Source: Sanguinoderma infundibulare
Lineage: Eukaryota; Basidiomycota; Agaricomycetes; Polyporales; Polyporaceae
DNA length: 64,000 bases
Assembly: GCA_032821775.1 (NCBI GenBank)
Contig: JAVLRN010000005.1
Location: 248,001-312,000 of the forward strand
Reading direction: 5' to 3'
This document shows, piece after piece, positions 9,201 through 19,729 of this stretch. How positions within the stretch are numbered: position 1 is the first letter of the stretch; every line of letters starts with the position of its first letter. Both the position numbers and the translations under genes were made by a program. The notes beneath the pieces are model-generated. The model did not search any database, was not told the origin of the DNA, and was given only the letters and a program-made list of their open reading frames with translations.

Positions 9201-11914
9201 GCTTGCGGCGACTCTCCTTGCAGTCTGCCGCGTCGGTGCAGTCGTCGCATTCGTCGCAATCTGGCTCGAAGAAGGTTCCCTTCGGGTTCCGGAACTCTGT
9301 CTCGGACCGCTCGCAGCTGCGACGGCCCGACAGTCTTCGTCCCAAACCTCCTCTCTTGCTGGCGGTCGACAACGCGGAGGAGGACTCGCACTCACGGGCT
9401 ACCACACCGCTTTCGCCGGTGGAGGAGACGCCGTTGACGGAATCTCCACCATCACCACCATCAAACCCTAGGCGTTTGAAACCTCTTCGTCTTGTGAGTT
9501 CTACTCGTGTTTGCCTGTGGTACAGCTAACTAAACGTTTCTGGAGTCTATGATACTCGGTTCATCTTCGTCGTCGCTTGGTTCTTCGATTCCTTCAAGCA
9601 TCCCTTCGCTCACCACTGGTTCCACTGCAACGACCGGTATGCATTGTCGTCTTGTTTGCCATAGCGCCAGGCTGATCGCACGCTAGCATTCACACCATCC
9701 TCACCCACTGTATCATCAGATTTCTCGAATAATAGACTGGTATGTCCTAATCGGAAGGTGAAGACACCGTGCTAACACTCTGTACACAGCTTTCATCTCC
9801 ACGTTCTAGCATTATACCTTCGTATATACATCATACCAATACCACCGGATCTTCGCAACCTAACTCTCCTTTGCACATTAATCCTGCTATCGCTTCTCCA
9901 CGCTCACAACCCGCATCTGCCCCTGCTATCCGTCCCCCATCCTGGAACAAGCGCTTCTCCCGCAGGTCACTGCTGTACCAACCATCATCTCGTCGCACTT
10001 CTTTCGTCGAAGAATTCCAACACGCTCGGTCGGAGAGTAGGCACTCGGAGCCTTTCGAATCCTTTGACGAGCGACAAGAAGACGAGTACTATGGATACGA
10101 AGCTGCCGACCAAGCCGACGAAACTGTCCGCGCACCTGTTTCCGCGGGCCCATCTCACTCGCGCCGCCACTCTTCGATCTTTGCTGCCCAGCAGGCGGCC
10201 GTTCAGCAGAAACGGCAGTCTGTGGTCTCGGCAGCACGATCGCATCGAGAATCCCTTGTCGTCGAACCGGTCCACGCCATCGCCACCCCGCGCCCCAGTC
10301 TGCTCTTTGCTCTCGCGAGCGACGACGTCGAAGAGGTCCGGCGCGTGCTCGAAAGCGGCGAGGCGGGCGTCAACGACGACATCGGTCCTCAATCCGCGCT
10401 CGCGTTCACGATCGCGAACGACCAGCTGAAGAACAAGATGCAGATGGTCAAGCTGCTCCTCGCGTACGGCGCCGACACTTCCGTGTTGCAAGACGCCGAG
10501 GAGGAAGAGCGTGCGGAGCGATCGTCCAGAAGAGGCTCGGGGCGCCTGTCGAGATTGTTGGCGAACGTGGACCCTGCGACGCGGTGAGTGAATGATGATA
10601 CGGCGCAGTATCATGGACGATGTCGAACTGAGCCCTCGCCTTGACGCGTCAGGTACTATATCGAGCGCGCGGACTCGCCACAGACACGCCGGGCTTCGGC
10701 ACTCATACACAGGTCGTATTTCCGCCCGCTGACACGAGTTCGGTACGATTTGATTGGTCAAGACCGAGTGCTGGAGCAGCTGTTCCGCGTCTTGAGCATG
10801 CCGTCGTTGGCGCCTATCGTCGTGTTGCTGTGCGGTGAGATTCAAGTCCGCTTGGAGTAAGGGTGCGAACTAAAGGACGGGTTTCAGGGCCGAGTGGACA
10901 TGGCAAGAGTCTGCTGGCGCGCAAGTGTAAGTTGTCTGTTTACCAATTTACCGCTGATGGTCGTGGTCGCTGACTTCCGGGCGCGTCGCGTACAGTCGGG
11001 TCTCTGCTGGAAGTGCCGACGCACACGGTCAACATGACGACACTCCAGAGCACGGCCGACATTTGGAAAAGCCATTCCATCGCTCCCTATGGGGTGTGTG
11101 TCCGCGATCTTTAGAGAATAATGGTCGCACGCGTACTCACTGGAGTTTTCCAGGAGCCGTCGAACAACTCTCTCAAGGAGTTCTTGATTGAGAACGAGGG
11201 GAAGCGCTGCGTCGTCGTGCTCGATGTGCGTGCTGATACTTTTTTCTGATGGATAGCCGCCGGATGCTCATCGAATTTCGTAATGATCTAGGAGATCGAG
11301 AAGACGCAGGACGAGAAGATTCTGTCATCGCTGTTGATGCCGTGGGAGTACGGTGAGTGGAGGGTGCAAAGCACGTAGTGCCGATGATGATCGTTTATAT
11401 GTTCTCTCTTAGGGCGCTGCTCCTTCGAGGCTGGGTACCGACACGTTGATGTGTCAAAAGTGATCTGGCTGGGCACATCCAACATCGGCCACGATCTCGT
11501 GTTTGAGCACCAGGATAAACGCCCCTCGCCGCACACGCAGCTCTCCCGCGAGGAGTACGTCGACCTCATGGGCCTCCTCCGCCCACGCGTCTCGGAGCGA
11601 CTTGGGGTGCGTACCTTCTGCAAGTGTCGCTGAGGTTGCTGGCAGTGACTGATGAGAATGCACGTGCGTGTTTTCTGCAGCCGTCCTTGCTCTCGCGTGT
11701 CACCGCCGTTTTGCCGTTCGTCGCGTTCACGGCTGACGAGAAGACGGCGCTGGCCGCCGAGGCCCTGCACGCCTTGGTTGGGGAGACGGTGTCAGACATG
11801 CCGCCCGCGACGAGAGACCTGATCGTGCGGACTTCACTGAACTCGTACATCCCGTCCGAGGGCGCGCGATCGCTGTATCGCGCGGTCTCGACCTTGTTGT
11901 TGGACACTATTTGA
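6258..11914 (+). CDS. CCCH zinc finger - disordered - ankyrin - AAA+ ATPase fusion protein
   Basis: Twelve exons: 6258-6318, 6408-9493, 9546-9636, 9687-9739, 9790-10583, 10653-10834, 10888-10926, 10996-11093, 11154-11225, 11292-11352, 11413-11606 and 11681-11914. All are phase-consistent and give 1,654 residues. Residues 22-45 hold one CX7CX5CX3H zinc finger (PCPFYSQGRC...CNFMH). About residues 50-1260 are Ser/Pro/Glu-rich and look disordered, with repeated short P-S-P motifs around 700-800. Ankyrin-like helices follow (LLFALASDDVEEVRRVL; MVKLLLAYGADTSVL). The C-terminal 270 residues form a AAA+ domain with Walker A GPSGHGKS, Walker B CVVVLDEIEK, a sensor-1-like WLGTSN and a C-terminal helical lid. 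Ankyrin plus AAA+ resembles the CLPB/Skd3 type. The function of the fusion is unknown. The start codon is the weakest point: ATG 6258 depends on an 89-nt first intron. Confidence 0.82.
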
Positions 11915-12543
11915 CGAACGCACACATGGGCTATTCACGATATCTGTCTTGCATCTCGGAACACAGGAACCGGCTGCGGACGATACTTGATGCGCAAATT
12001 AGCCTCCTCTCGTACGTACAGCAAAGTCCGGTCCCCTGTGTCTTCTGTGGTCGCAGCTCTGCAAGGTGCTGTGGGCGGGATCTGTCAAGATGCACAGGCG
12101 CGGGGCGTCCGGCTTCGACTCCGAGGTACGGGTCGGGCTCAGGACCCCGAGGAGTGTTTGTATATTTGTACTAGGTACTTCGCGCCGCGCCCATCAAGAT
12201 GTAACTGCTGGCTGTGGTTAGTCGACATGGCAACGCCCCTACAATGGCGTGGGCGGCTTGCACAAACCGTTGCGGATAAATTATCACAGTCTTGACGAGT
12301 GCTCGCTACAGTGGCTGGGGGCTGGTATCATCCCGACCGTACCTGAAACGCGCATCGACACGGATGGGCGGGTGTCCTGTCCGACAAGATGGACATTGAT
12401 GGGCGTGGACAGCCCCGAACAGAATATGATGGCGGCAGCGTCAGATATAGTCCTCTATTGTCCTCCATGGCGTCCTTGCTTTCCTGTTCTCTCCTCCCCC
12501 TTCGCCTTCCTTTCCGTTCGTTTCTTCTTCTCTGCTTGTATTA
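11915..12543 (+). other. Intergenic with pyrimidine-rich leader
   Basis: No gene seen. The last about 80 bases (12465-12543) are a CT-rich tract directly before the ATG of the SH3 gene, as is common in fungal promoters and leaders. Confidence 0.5.
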
Positions 12544-13595
12544 ATGGCTATTATTGCTCCTCATGCCCGCGCCCTCGAGCGCAAGAACATCCAAGCGCAC
12601 AATGTCGTCCGCAACATCCTTCCCAGAGAGACACCCACAACGCAGAATGGCCAACCGGTGGTGAACCCCCTCCCGGTGTCCGTCAGGGTGTTGACGGCCT
12701 TCTTTGTGGTCCTTGGCGTGTTGATTGTCGGTGAGTGATTCTGCGAAGGATGAGATCTGCACGAAATTGACGGATGGGACGCGACGAACCAGGCATCATT
12801 ACATGGCGGATTGTCGTCTGGAAGCGGCGTAAGACTACGACCGCTTCCGAGAAGTACCTTCAAGGCAGCTTCGCCCCGAGCGAGAAGATCAGACCGATTG
12901 TGGAGGTAACGCCGATGGAGAAGCAGGAGGTCCTTGTCATCCTCCCCATGCAACCGCCCATGAGCGTACCAGCGTCCTCGGCTAGGTGGAAGCCCCAGCT
13001 TCCCAAGGACAAGGATGGCTCGACTATCGTCGACGTCAAGGTGCCTGCGGGCCCCGAAGCCGCCATGTCCCCACCCCCAACGTACATCGCCTCCAGCTCC
13101 CCCGCCAGCTCCCGCTCGAACTCGCCCCGCCCGCCCGCGCTGAACCTCCCCGCGGTCACGGTGACGCACGACGACAGCATGCTTTCCGTCCCCGTCCCCC
13201 CATCCGCCGTCCCGAGTCCCCGCCGCACGTCTTCGTTCTTCAAGGAGGCACCGACGGACGGCAACGGCACGAACCTGAAGCCGAGGCCGTCGATCAAGGG
13301 CGGCCCGAAGGTCCCGCGCAAGATGCTCGTGGAGCACACGTTCATCCCCTCCCTCGCCGACGAGCTCTCGATCAAGGTCGGCGAGGTGCTCACGATGCTC
13401 GAGGAGTACGAGGACGAGTGGTGCCTCGTGGAGCGCATCGGCTCGCGCACCGCGGGCAACTCGGAGCGCGGCGTCGTGCCGCGCTTCTGCCTGAAGGAGC
13501 GCCCCCGCGGCGGCCACAAGCGTGCCCAATCCTCCGCCTCCTCGTCCGTCCTCCGGAATGGTGAGGCGGGCTCGGAGTCCAAGGCGGCGCAGTGA
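12544..13595 (+). CDS. Single-pass membrane protein with C-terminal SH3 domain
   Basis: Exons 12544-12730 and 12793-13595 give 329 residues. One membrane segment lies near residues 46-68 (VRVLTAFFVVLGVLIVGIIT), followed by basic WRIVVWKRRK, so the C-terminal side is predicted cytosolic. A Pro/Ser-rich linker (about 100-220) leads to an SH3 fold at about 235-300: EHTFIPSLADELSIKVGEV, then MLEEYEDEWCLVE and a GVVPRFCL end. SH3 domains bind proline-rich ligands. A membrane-anchored SH3 protein with this order recalls Fus1-like or polarity proteins, but no specific orthologue is claimed. The splice junction G|GC keeps frame. No signal peptide precedes the membrane segment, which would then act as a signal anchor. 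Confidence 0.85.
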
Positions 13596-16190
13596 GCGCG
13601 TGGAACTCATCATTCCTTCCGCATGATCACGACTTTGTTTCACGACACTCGTTACCTCGTCGATCGCGCTGCTCCTGCCTTCCTTGGAACCACGCCGATG
13701 TTCTCCCGTCCCCAACTCTCCTCCGAACGCCGACTCGACTTGACTTGACCCCCTTTCGCCCCCCGGCGCACTGAAACCGAACCCCCAACGCCGGCCTCAC
13801 CCACTGCCCCGGAGTGCACAGACTCCTACGACATGTCACTCATTACATTCGAAAATATTTATTCCTTAACTTCGTATTTTCTCGTACGTCCCGCCCCGCC
13901 CCGCTCCTTCGATCGGTCTTACTCATGTGCTCACCCTCCCCTCTCCTCTCCCCAAACCCAGTTCGCACGCAACCCGGCTCTTGAGTCTTAATCCTTGCCC
14001 ATTCGCATCCGCTCTGCGCGCGGGTTCTCTTTATCGCTATTTATCGACGACGGTCCGCCACTGGCACCGCACCCACAGGCAGTAACTCGTGACAAGCACA
14101 CACGAACTTTGAACGAACGGATTCGGGTCCCCCGCATTGCACATCTCCCGTGCGTCGCGCGAGACGAGACGCGCACGGCTGGCCGCAGAGAACGCAGTGC
14201 GAATTCGGGCCGTTGTCCCGGGCCACGCTCCCAGTCAGTAACTTAGTTCAAACCTGCCGCCCAGTCCGGATCCAGCGCGTCCTTTCTTCTCGCACCTTTC
14301 CCACTTTGTTTTCTGCTACAGTGCTACTTACCACCATGCCATGCCATGCCATGGCTGTGTGTGTGGGTCCATGGACTGGGTCAATATTATAGCTCCGCGA
14401 GTATTACGTATATGTATATGTATAGGTGCCAGCTGCCGAATTCAAAACAACGACCGGGAACCAAAACCATAAAGTCGGATTTGCCACAGGGCCGAGTCCG
14501 ACGACATGTACTTTATGCGTCGGTGACTCTCCCGCGACGCTCTGAATGTGTGTGGCGTCGTGATAATTGTATCATATGCGGCTCGTGCGCCGTGGCACTT
14601 TATCACATCAGAGCCGCCGATCCGCCGCTGGACCGGGGTGGGTGGGTTGGGAAGGCCTAGTGACTCGGAGCAAGCTCGAAGAGGTATGTAGAATCGCTAA
14701 CCAGCTATTGACACTGGCAGGATCCGCAGAGTCCGAGCTGATAGGCTTTTTTTTTGCGAATGCATCACCGGCTTTCCAACGCCAAGCATACACTTTCTGA
14801 GCCCAAGCCGGGGGGACTCACGGCCGTCGGCCACCAGTCAGCGAATTTCCGAATCCAAGAGTGTCGGACGTCGCGGCGTGATGCCGCCGCCGATCCACCC
14901 AGCGAGCGACGCCGATATCGACGTCGACACGGGGGGATCGACAAGTGCGTGTCGTAACTTAACGCGTCCGCGTCAGCAACCCGAACACTGGCGCAAACAA
15001 GTTACAGTCTCTCGTAATCAAGTCGCCGACCTCTGAATCGCGTGGGTGACGTTGATCGTGAGCTCGTCAGGATCAAGGCATCCGGTACGAGCACTAGTCT
15101 TTCCCAGACGTCGCCGTTCAATCGTGCACTGAGCACCCAGGCGCCCTTCCTCCCTTCCTATATTGTAGTGCCACGGTGGTCAACCGTTCGGGGTAAATGG
15201 CGACCAGCACCAGCACTTTAGCGAAGGGGGCGCAGGCGCAGGCACAGGCCGCATCATGCTTTATACAGAACAATTGCGAAAGATGCCGGGGGAGGCGAGC
15301 AGGCCGGCATCCAAGTGGCCGGCCTCTACATTATCATATCGCCCCTCAAGCGGCGACGCGGGAGAAGCCTGTGGCAGCACCCTGAAGCCTCTCGAATAAG
15401 TACTTCAGCTTCGGTGCTTCGGTGCTTGTCCATCACGTCCCCGCGCCACTATGTCCGGCTCTCAAAATGTACGAGCGGGACGGACTCTGGGGCTCTACGG
15501 GTGCACATTGTCCTGCCAGCAGTGACAGATCTCAGAAGGCCAGAAAATCAGGGAAGGTGAAGCAACATCCAGGGCTGCGGTGGAAGCCTAGAGCAACGAG
15601 GATTAGGTTTGAGGTTCAACGTTCAGCTGGGAGGCAAGGCGAGGCCTGCTGCGATACATACCGTCCAAGACTGGAATATGTGTGCATCCAGCCGCGTTGA
15701 TCGGACAGACCAAATGCGGACGAATCTTCCATCCATAGTTGCGGCCTTGACATTCTTTACTGAGCTGCCCTCCATGACATCATGCTCATGTCTGACCAGA
15801 CTTGACCAATTCAAGATCAGCGCGTGCTGGCGGAAAGCAGCTTGAACGTTAACCAAACATACCACATTCGGGTCTTGCCACCTCCACCGATCGGTGCACG
15901 CAATCGTCCGGCGTGTCTGGACAAACAGAAAAAAAGGTATGCTATTATAAACGAGCGTAAAGCCACAGAGGCAACAAGAGACGACAACACAGGGTAAGAG
16001 GATCGTGACCACAACCAACATCCAAGGCCAAAAACGTGGGGGTAGGAGTAGGATAGATCATCATCAACAAGGAGCGTTCAGGTTCGGCAGCAGTCAGTCA
16101 GAACAAGCGGAGAAGTCCAACTCAGAGGGTATCACATCCGCGCACGAGGTGGCGGTCAGAACAAAAACACGGACATGCGGGCGCGCACGT
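13596..16190. other. Gene-free stretch of about 2.6 kb
   Basis: The longest gap in the window. The first 400 nt are pyrimidine-rich on the plus strand and probably hold the SH3 gene's 3' end. A CATGC-type repeat lies at 14334-14353. Scattered ORFs of 60-130 codons show no domain, no coding-like bias and no splice chain. No tRNA or rRNA was found. It could contain a non-coding RNA or a long UTR, but the sequence gives no direct sign of either. Confidence 0.5.
14334..14353 (+). repeat. Short CATGC tandem repeat
   Basis: Three to four direct copies of a 5-bp CATGC unit ending in CATGG, inside the gene-free stretch. Confidence 0.8.
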
Positions 16191-17559
16191 TCACTGCGCG
16201 GCGGCCGACGGGCGTGCATTGGTCTGCTCCTTGAGCGCGAGCAATTGTTTTGACCGGAAGGCCTCGTAGTGGATCTGCGCCGTCGTCTCGATGAGGTCCT
16301 GGAGGTGTGTCCTGTCCGCGCACAACGCCATGTTCAGCATGAAAAATTGGTAAAGAACGCAAAAGGGTGACAGACCTGGTGAGGAAGTTGCGGAGGTAGA
16401 CAAACTCGCAGTGCTTCTCGTCCTCGACATTGATGACGCCCCAGCGGTTCTTGCGGCCGCGGACGGGCTTGCCGTCGATGATGACGGTGCGCTCCGAGCC
16501 AACGATGGCGAAAGGGATCATGCTCTGTGTTCGGTTGCAAGCGATTAGGATGAATGGAAGCGAGAGCGAATATGGAAAGAAAGACGCACCCTGATGCTCT
16601 CGTTGAGCTGCACCTCCTCCTCATCGCTCTCCTCCGTGTCGAACGGGTAGAGGCGGATGTTGTGGTAGACCAGCTCTTCCCGGATCTGCACGCACGTCCT
16701 CAGCGCTCTGCTCCAATTACTACGCGTTCAGATAGGAAAACGGACCTTTTGCTTGAATGCATCACGCTCCTCAAGCGTCAAGCTGTCCGACTTGGCGATG
16801 ACGGGGACGACGTTGACGACCTCGGAGAGCTTCTTCATGACGATGACGTCGATCGGGCGGAGGGAGTGGCCGGTTGGGTTGATGAAGAACAGCGCGCAGT
16901 GGATACGTGTGTCCTGGATGTGACGGTCGCGCTGGGCGGTGAGCTCCTTGCGAAGGTACGCGCTGTGCTGGTCCTTGATGTACTTTATGATCGGGTCCCA
17001 GCTGCACGATCGAGAAGACGGGTCAGGATGGTGTTTGTGCGCGTGAGAGGGGGAAATTGGGGTTCAGAAGAGGGAGAGGAAGGGAAGGTGGGGAGGGAGG
17101 GCGGACGTACCAGTTTTCGTTGTTCACGTTGTCGCCGTAGCCAGGGGTGTCGACGATGTTGAGACGCAGCCGGACACCGTTCTCAACGATGACTGGGGAA
17201 GGTTCAGATGTTGTCTGTAGCTTCAGAAAACAGGGACTTGCCATGAGAGACGGGGTGGATCTCCGTCGTCTGCCTTCCGGGCTCATCCGCCTCGAGACGA
17301 CCCTTGGAGTCGATGAGGTGGGAGGCGAAGATGGTGTTGATGAGTGTCGACTTGCCGAGACCAGTCTGACCTGTTGCGCGCATCGTCCGAATCAGCCATT
17401 GCAACCGAAAGCAGACAGGGACGGTAAAGGAGACACACCGACGACGATGACATTGAACTGGAAGCCGCGCTTCAAGAGCTTGTGCTCAATCTGCTGGGTG
17501 ATGGTGTCGAAACCGACGTAGGCGTTGGCACGGATCTCTTCGGAGGGAGTAGCAGCCAT
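16191..17559 (-). CDS. CDC10: Septin, CDC10 type
   Basis: Exons (minus) 17439-17559, 17242-17370, 17111-17192, 16746-17001, 16590-16685, 16376-16524 and 16191-16311 give 317 residues, close to the yeast Cdc10 length of 322. Septins are GTP-binding proteins that form filaments at the septum and bud neck. Seen: NAYVGFDTITQQIEHKLLKR start; P-loop GQTGLGKSTLINT; G3 DTPGYGDNVNNEN; G4 AKSD; septin unique element ending in RTHLQDLIETTAQIHYEAFR. As expected for the Cdc10 group there is no long C-terminal coiled coil. Intron 2 (17193-17241) uses a GC donor (GCAAGT): no GT donor there keeps the downstream VENGVRLRL frame. The gene is divergent from the F-box gene at 18029. Confidence 0.96.
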
Positions 17560-18028
17560 GGCGAGAGACGACGAGGGGGAGGACGGCAGGCGAGAGAGGG
17601 CCAACGAGCGACGCGGAGGAGGGCAGTCGGTGGACGTGGACGACAAGAGAGCGCTCCCACGCGCGGCGCCTCCTTTAGACGGGAACTAAGCAGGCTTCTA
17701 TTCCACTTTCCAACTCCGATTACTAGGTTTATTCCAAGCCATTAGCAGGTATTCTATTAAGTTCTAGCAGCGGGATTGGCCGGACCATCAAAAGAGGGTC
17801 TCAAGCGTCTTGAGATCGGGTTGCGATTGTGAGACCAAGCTCGTACTTATAAGTATCCGACCATGCTCGCGTCTCTCGGGACTATTTTCATACCGCCACC
17901 CTCGCCCTGTAGCAGAGTGGGCGACCCGTATCGCGAGCTGCCCTGGTGAGTGCGGCTTTCTCAGCTTTTCGTACTATTCCCGCTGACGGAACTCGCGCAA
18001 TGTCCCTGTACAGACGCGCAGAACAGTC
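17560..18028. other. Divergent promoter region, septin / F-box
   Basis: A 469-nt gap between two divergently transcribed genes. No separate gene was seen. Confidence 0.5.
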
Positions 18029-19213
18029 ATGCCTCCCAACCTGCCGCAAGAGCTCATTGAACAGGCAATCGACTACCTCTGGAACGATCGCGAGGCCCTG
18101 GGAGCTTGTGCACTCGCATGCCATGCTTGTCTCCCTGCTGCACGGACGCATCTGTTCCACGACCGACGAGTCTTCGGCGCCAAGTCATCCTCGCGCTTCG
18201 AAGCCTTCCTCGAGAATTCGCCAGATGTGGCAAAGTACATCCGCAAGCTGTCGATTACCGAGCCTTCGAGTACTGCATGCGCGCAAGACTGGGTCAACCG
18301 CGTCCCTGCCATCGTGGCAAGGCTCGAAAGGCTTGCGACACTGGAACTCATAGGGCTCCACTACGTGTCCCTCCAGCGTTGCTCCAAGGAGACGTTGGCC
18401 GCCTTCGGGAAGCTGACCAACCTCGTCTTCGCCGACGTCTACTTCGACCACTTCTTAGACGTCCACATTCTCCTCGCCTCAGCGCAAAACGTCACCAACG
18501 TCTGCTTCTACCGCGTCGGGTGGGGCCACCAATCTCCCGCGTACGAACAAATGCCCAGCCCCGCGCCCCTCCGTCTCAAACGGCTCGTCGTCGACTCATG
18601 GGCTTCCTCTGTTATGCTCCGCCAGTGGCTGCTTCCCTCTGCCGAGCTCAGCGACGCCGGCCTCCGCACGGTCATGGTCCGCTGGCGCGAGCGCGACGCG
18701 ATGGACGTCCTCAACTCGCTCTTCCGCGTCTGCGGCCCCGCCCTGGAGCATCTCTACCTGGAGCTGCCCACGACCATAGAGGGTTCGTACCTTGACCGCA
18801 CAAAGCGCCCCCGCTCCAGACGTCGCTTACACCTCGCCTTTGCCTCCGCTGCAGGTTCAGAGGAGGCCCTGACGTTATCCCACAATACCCGCTTGCGCAC
18901 GCTTGAAATCGACGGCCTCGTCCTGCCCGGGTGCGTGGACTGTGTGGGGGCGTTGCTGCACGGCCTGCGCTCGACGCGGCTAGAGAAGGTCGTAATCTCG
19001 ATGCTTGTCCTGCGCAATGACGTCTTGGCGTCGTTTGAATGGGCCGAGCTCGATGCACTGTTGGCTAGGCCGGGGTTCGCTGGGGTCGCGCTTGCGATCA
19101 CGGTCAACAGGGCGTTGCACCCGGAGAACAACCCGGATACGCTCCGCAAGGCCGTTCGAGCGCACCTTCCCAAGGCCGTCGAGCGCGGGAAGTTGATGAT
19201 CAGGTGTTCGTAG
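18029..19213 (+). CDS. F-box protein, leucine-rich type
   Basis: A single exon of 394 residues. The N-terminus NLPQELIEQAIDYLWNDREA followed by CALACHACLPAARTHLFHD is an F-box, which recruits substrates to SCF ubiquitin ligases through Skp1. The rest consists of alternating Leu-rich segments without clear canonical repeats. It is a diverged paralogue of the gene at 36572-37870: both begin with an LPxEL-(D/E)QxID(Y/H)LWND F-box and then a short RF(R/E)A(L/F)L(N/E)(S/N)SP motif. Such intronless F-box genes are often expanded in mushroom-forming fungi (family knowledge). The substrate is unknown. Confidence 0.85.
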   Translation: MPPNLPQELIEQAIDYLWNDREALGACALACHACLPAARTHLFHDRRVFGAKSSSRFEAFLENSPDVAKYIRKLSITEPSSTACAQDWVNRVPAIVARLERLATLELIGLHYVSLQRCSKETLAAFGKLTNLVFADVYFDHFLDVHILLASAQNVTNVCFYRVGWGHQSPAYEQMPSPAPLRLKRLVVDSWASSVMLRQWLLPSAELSDAGLRTVMVRWRERDAMDVLNSLFRVCGPALEHLYLELPTTIEGSYLDRTKRPRSRRRLHLAFASAAGSEEALTLSHNTRLRTLEIDGLVLPGCVDCVGALLHGLRSTRLEKVVISMLVLRNDVLASFEWAELDALLARPGFAGVALAITVNRALHPENNPDTLRKAVRAHLPKAVERGKLMIRCS

Positions 19214-19729
19214 AGGCATATCTGCTCATAGATTGATCTGGCATGCTACCTTTTGCTGGCCATCTGATTGGTGTATGTAATTGTGTGCAGAGGGGGCAGC
19301 TGGACTCCTTGCGCTCTGCAAAAATTCGCGTTCGCGCTTCATGGAAACCGTCTGTGTTGAATGTTACTACCTGAGTGACGTTGGCCGCCAAGTCCAAGAG
19401 CAACCTATTGGCATTTGTCGCCACATAAGCTAACTTGGCGCTGATTCCTACTGGCCATGTTGCCTCCAACCTCGCCGACCAAGCCTGTGCGTAGCCCGAC
19501 CTTGGAGCTTGCGCGGGCACGCACCAATCAGGAGAGCTTCTAGTCGACCCGGACCGGTCATTGGAGGTAATCGAGGGTATGAATAGGTATGAATGGACAA
19601 GGGTGGGAAGCGCCCGAGTCGCATGGAGACACGCTGCCCGTTGTGGCTCGCCTATTAGGCCGCCTCTTCTGCCCCCTGCCCACCTCTCGACCCCCACCCA
19701 TCACCGCCATACGCTAACGTATACCGCCC
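19214..19729. other. Intergenic
   Basis: No gene recognised. The last part (about 19640-19729) is a C-rich leader for the next gene. Confidence 0.5.

Noticed and set aside
12561..13715. 384-codon minus-strand ORF
   Set aside because: Antisense shadow of the SH3 gene. Its Arg/Gly/Ala-rich composition is typical of GC-rich third positions read backwards.
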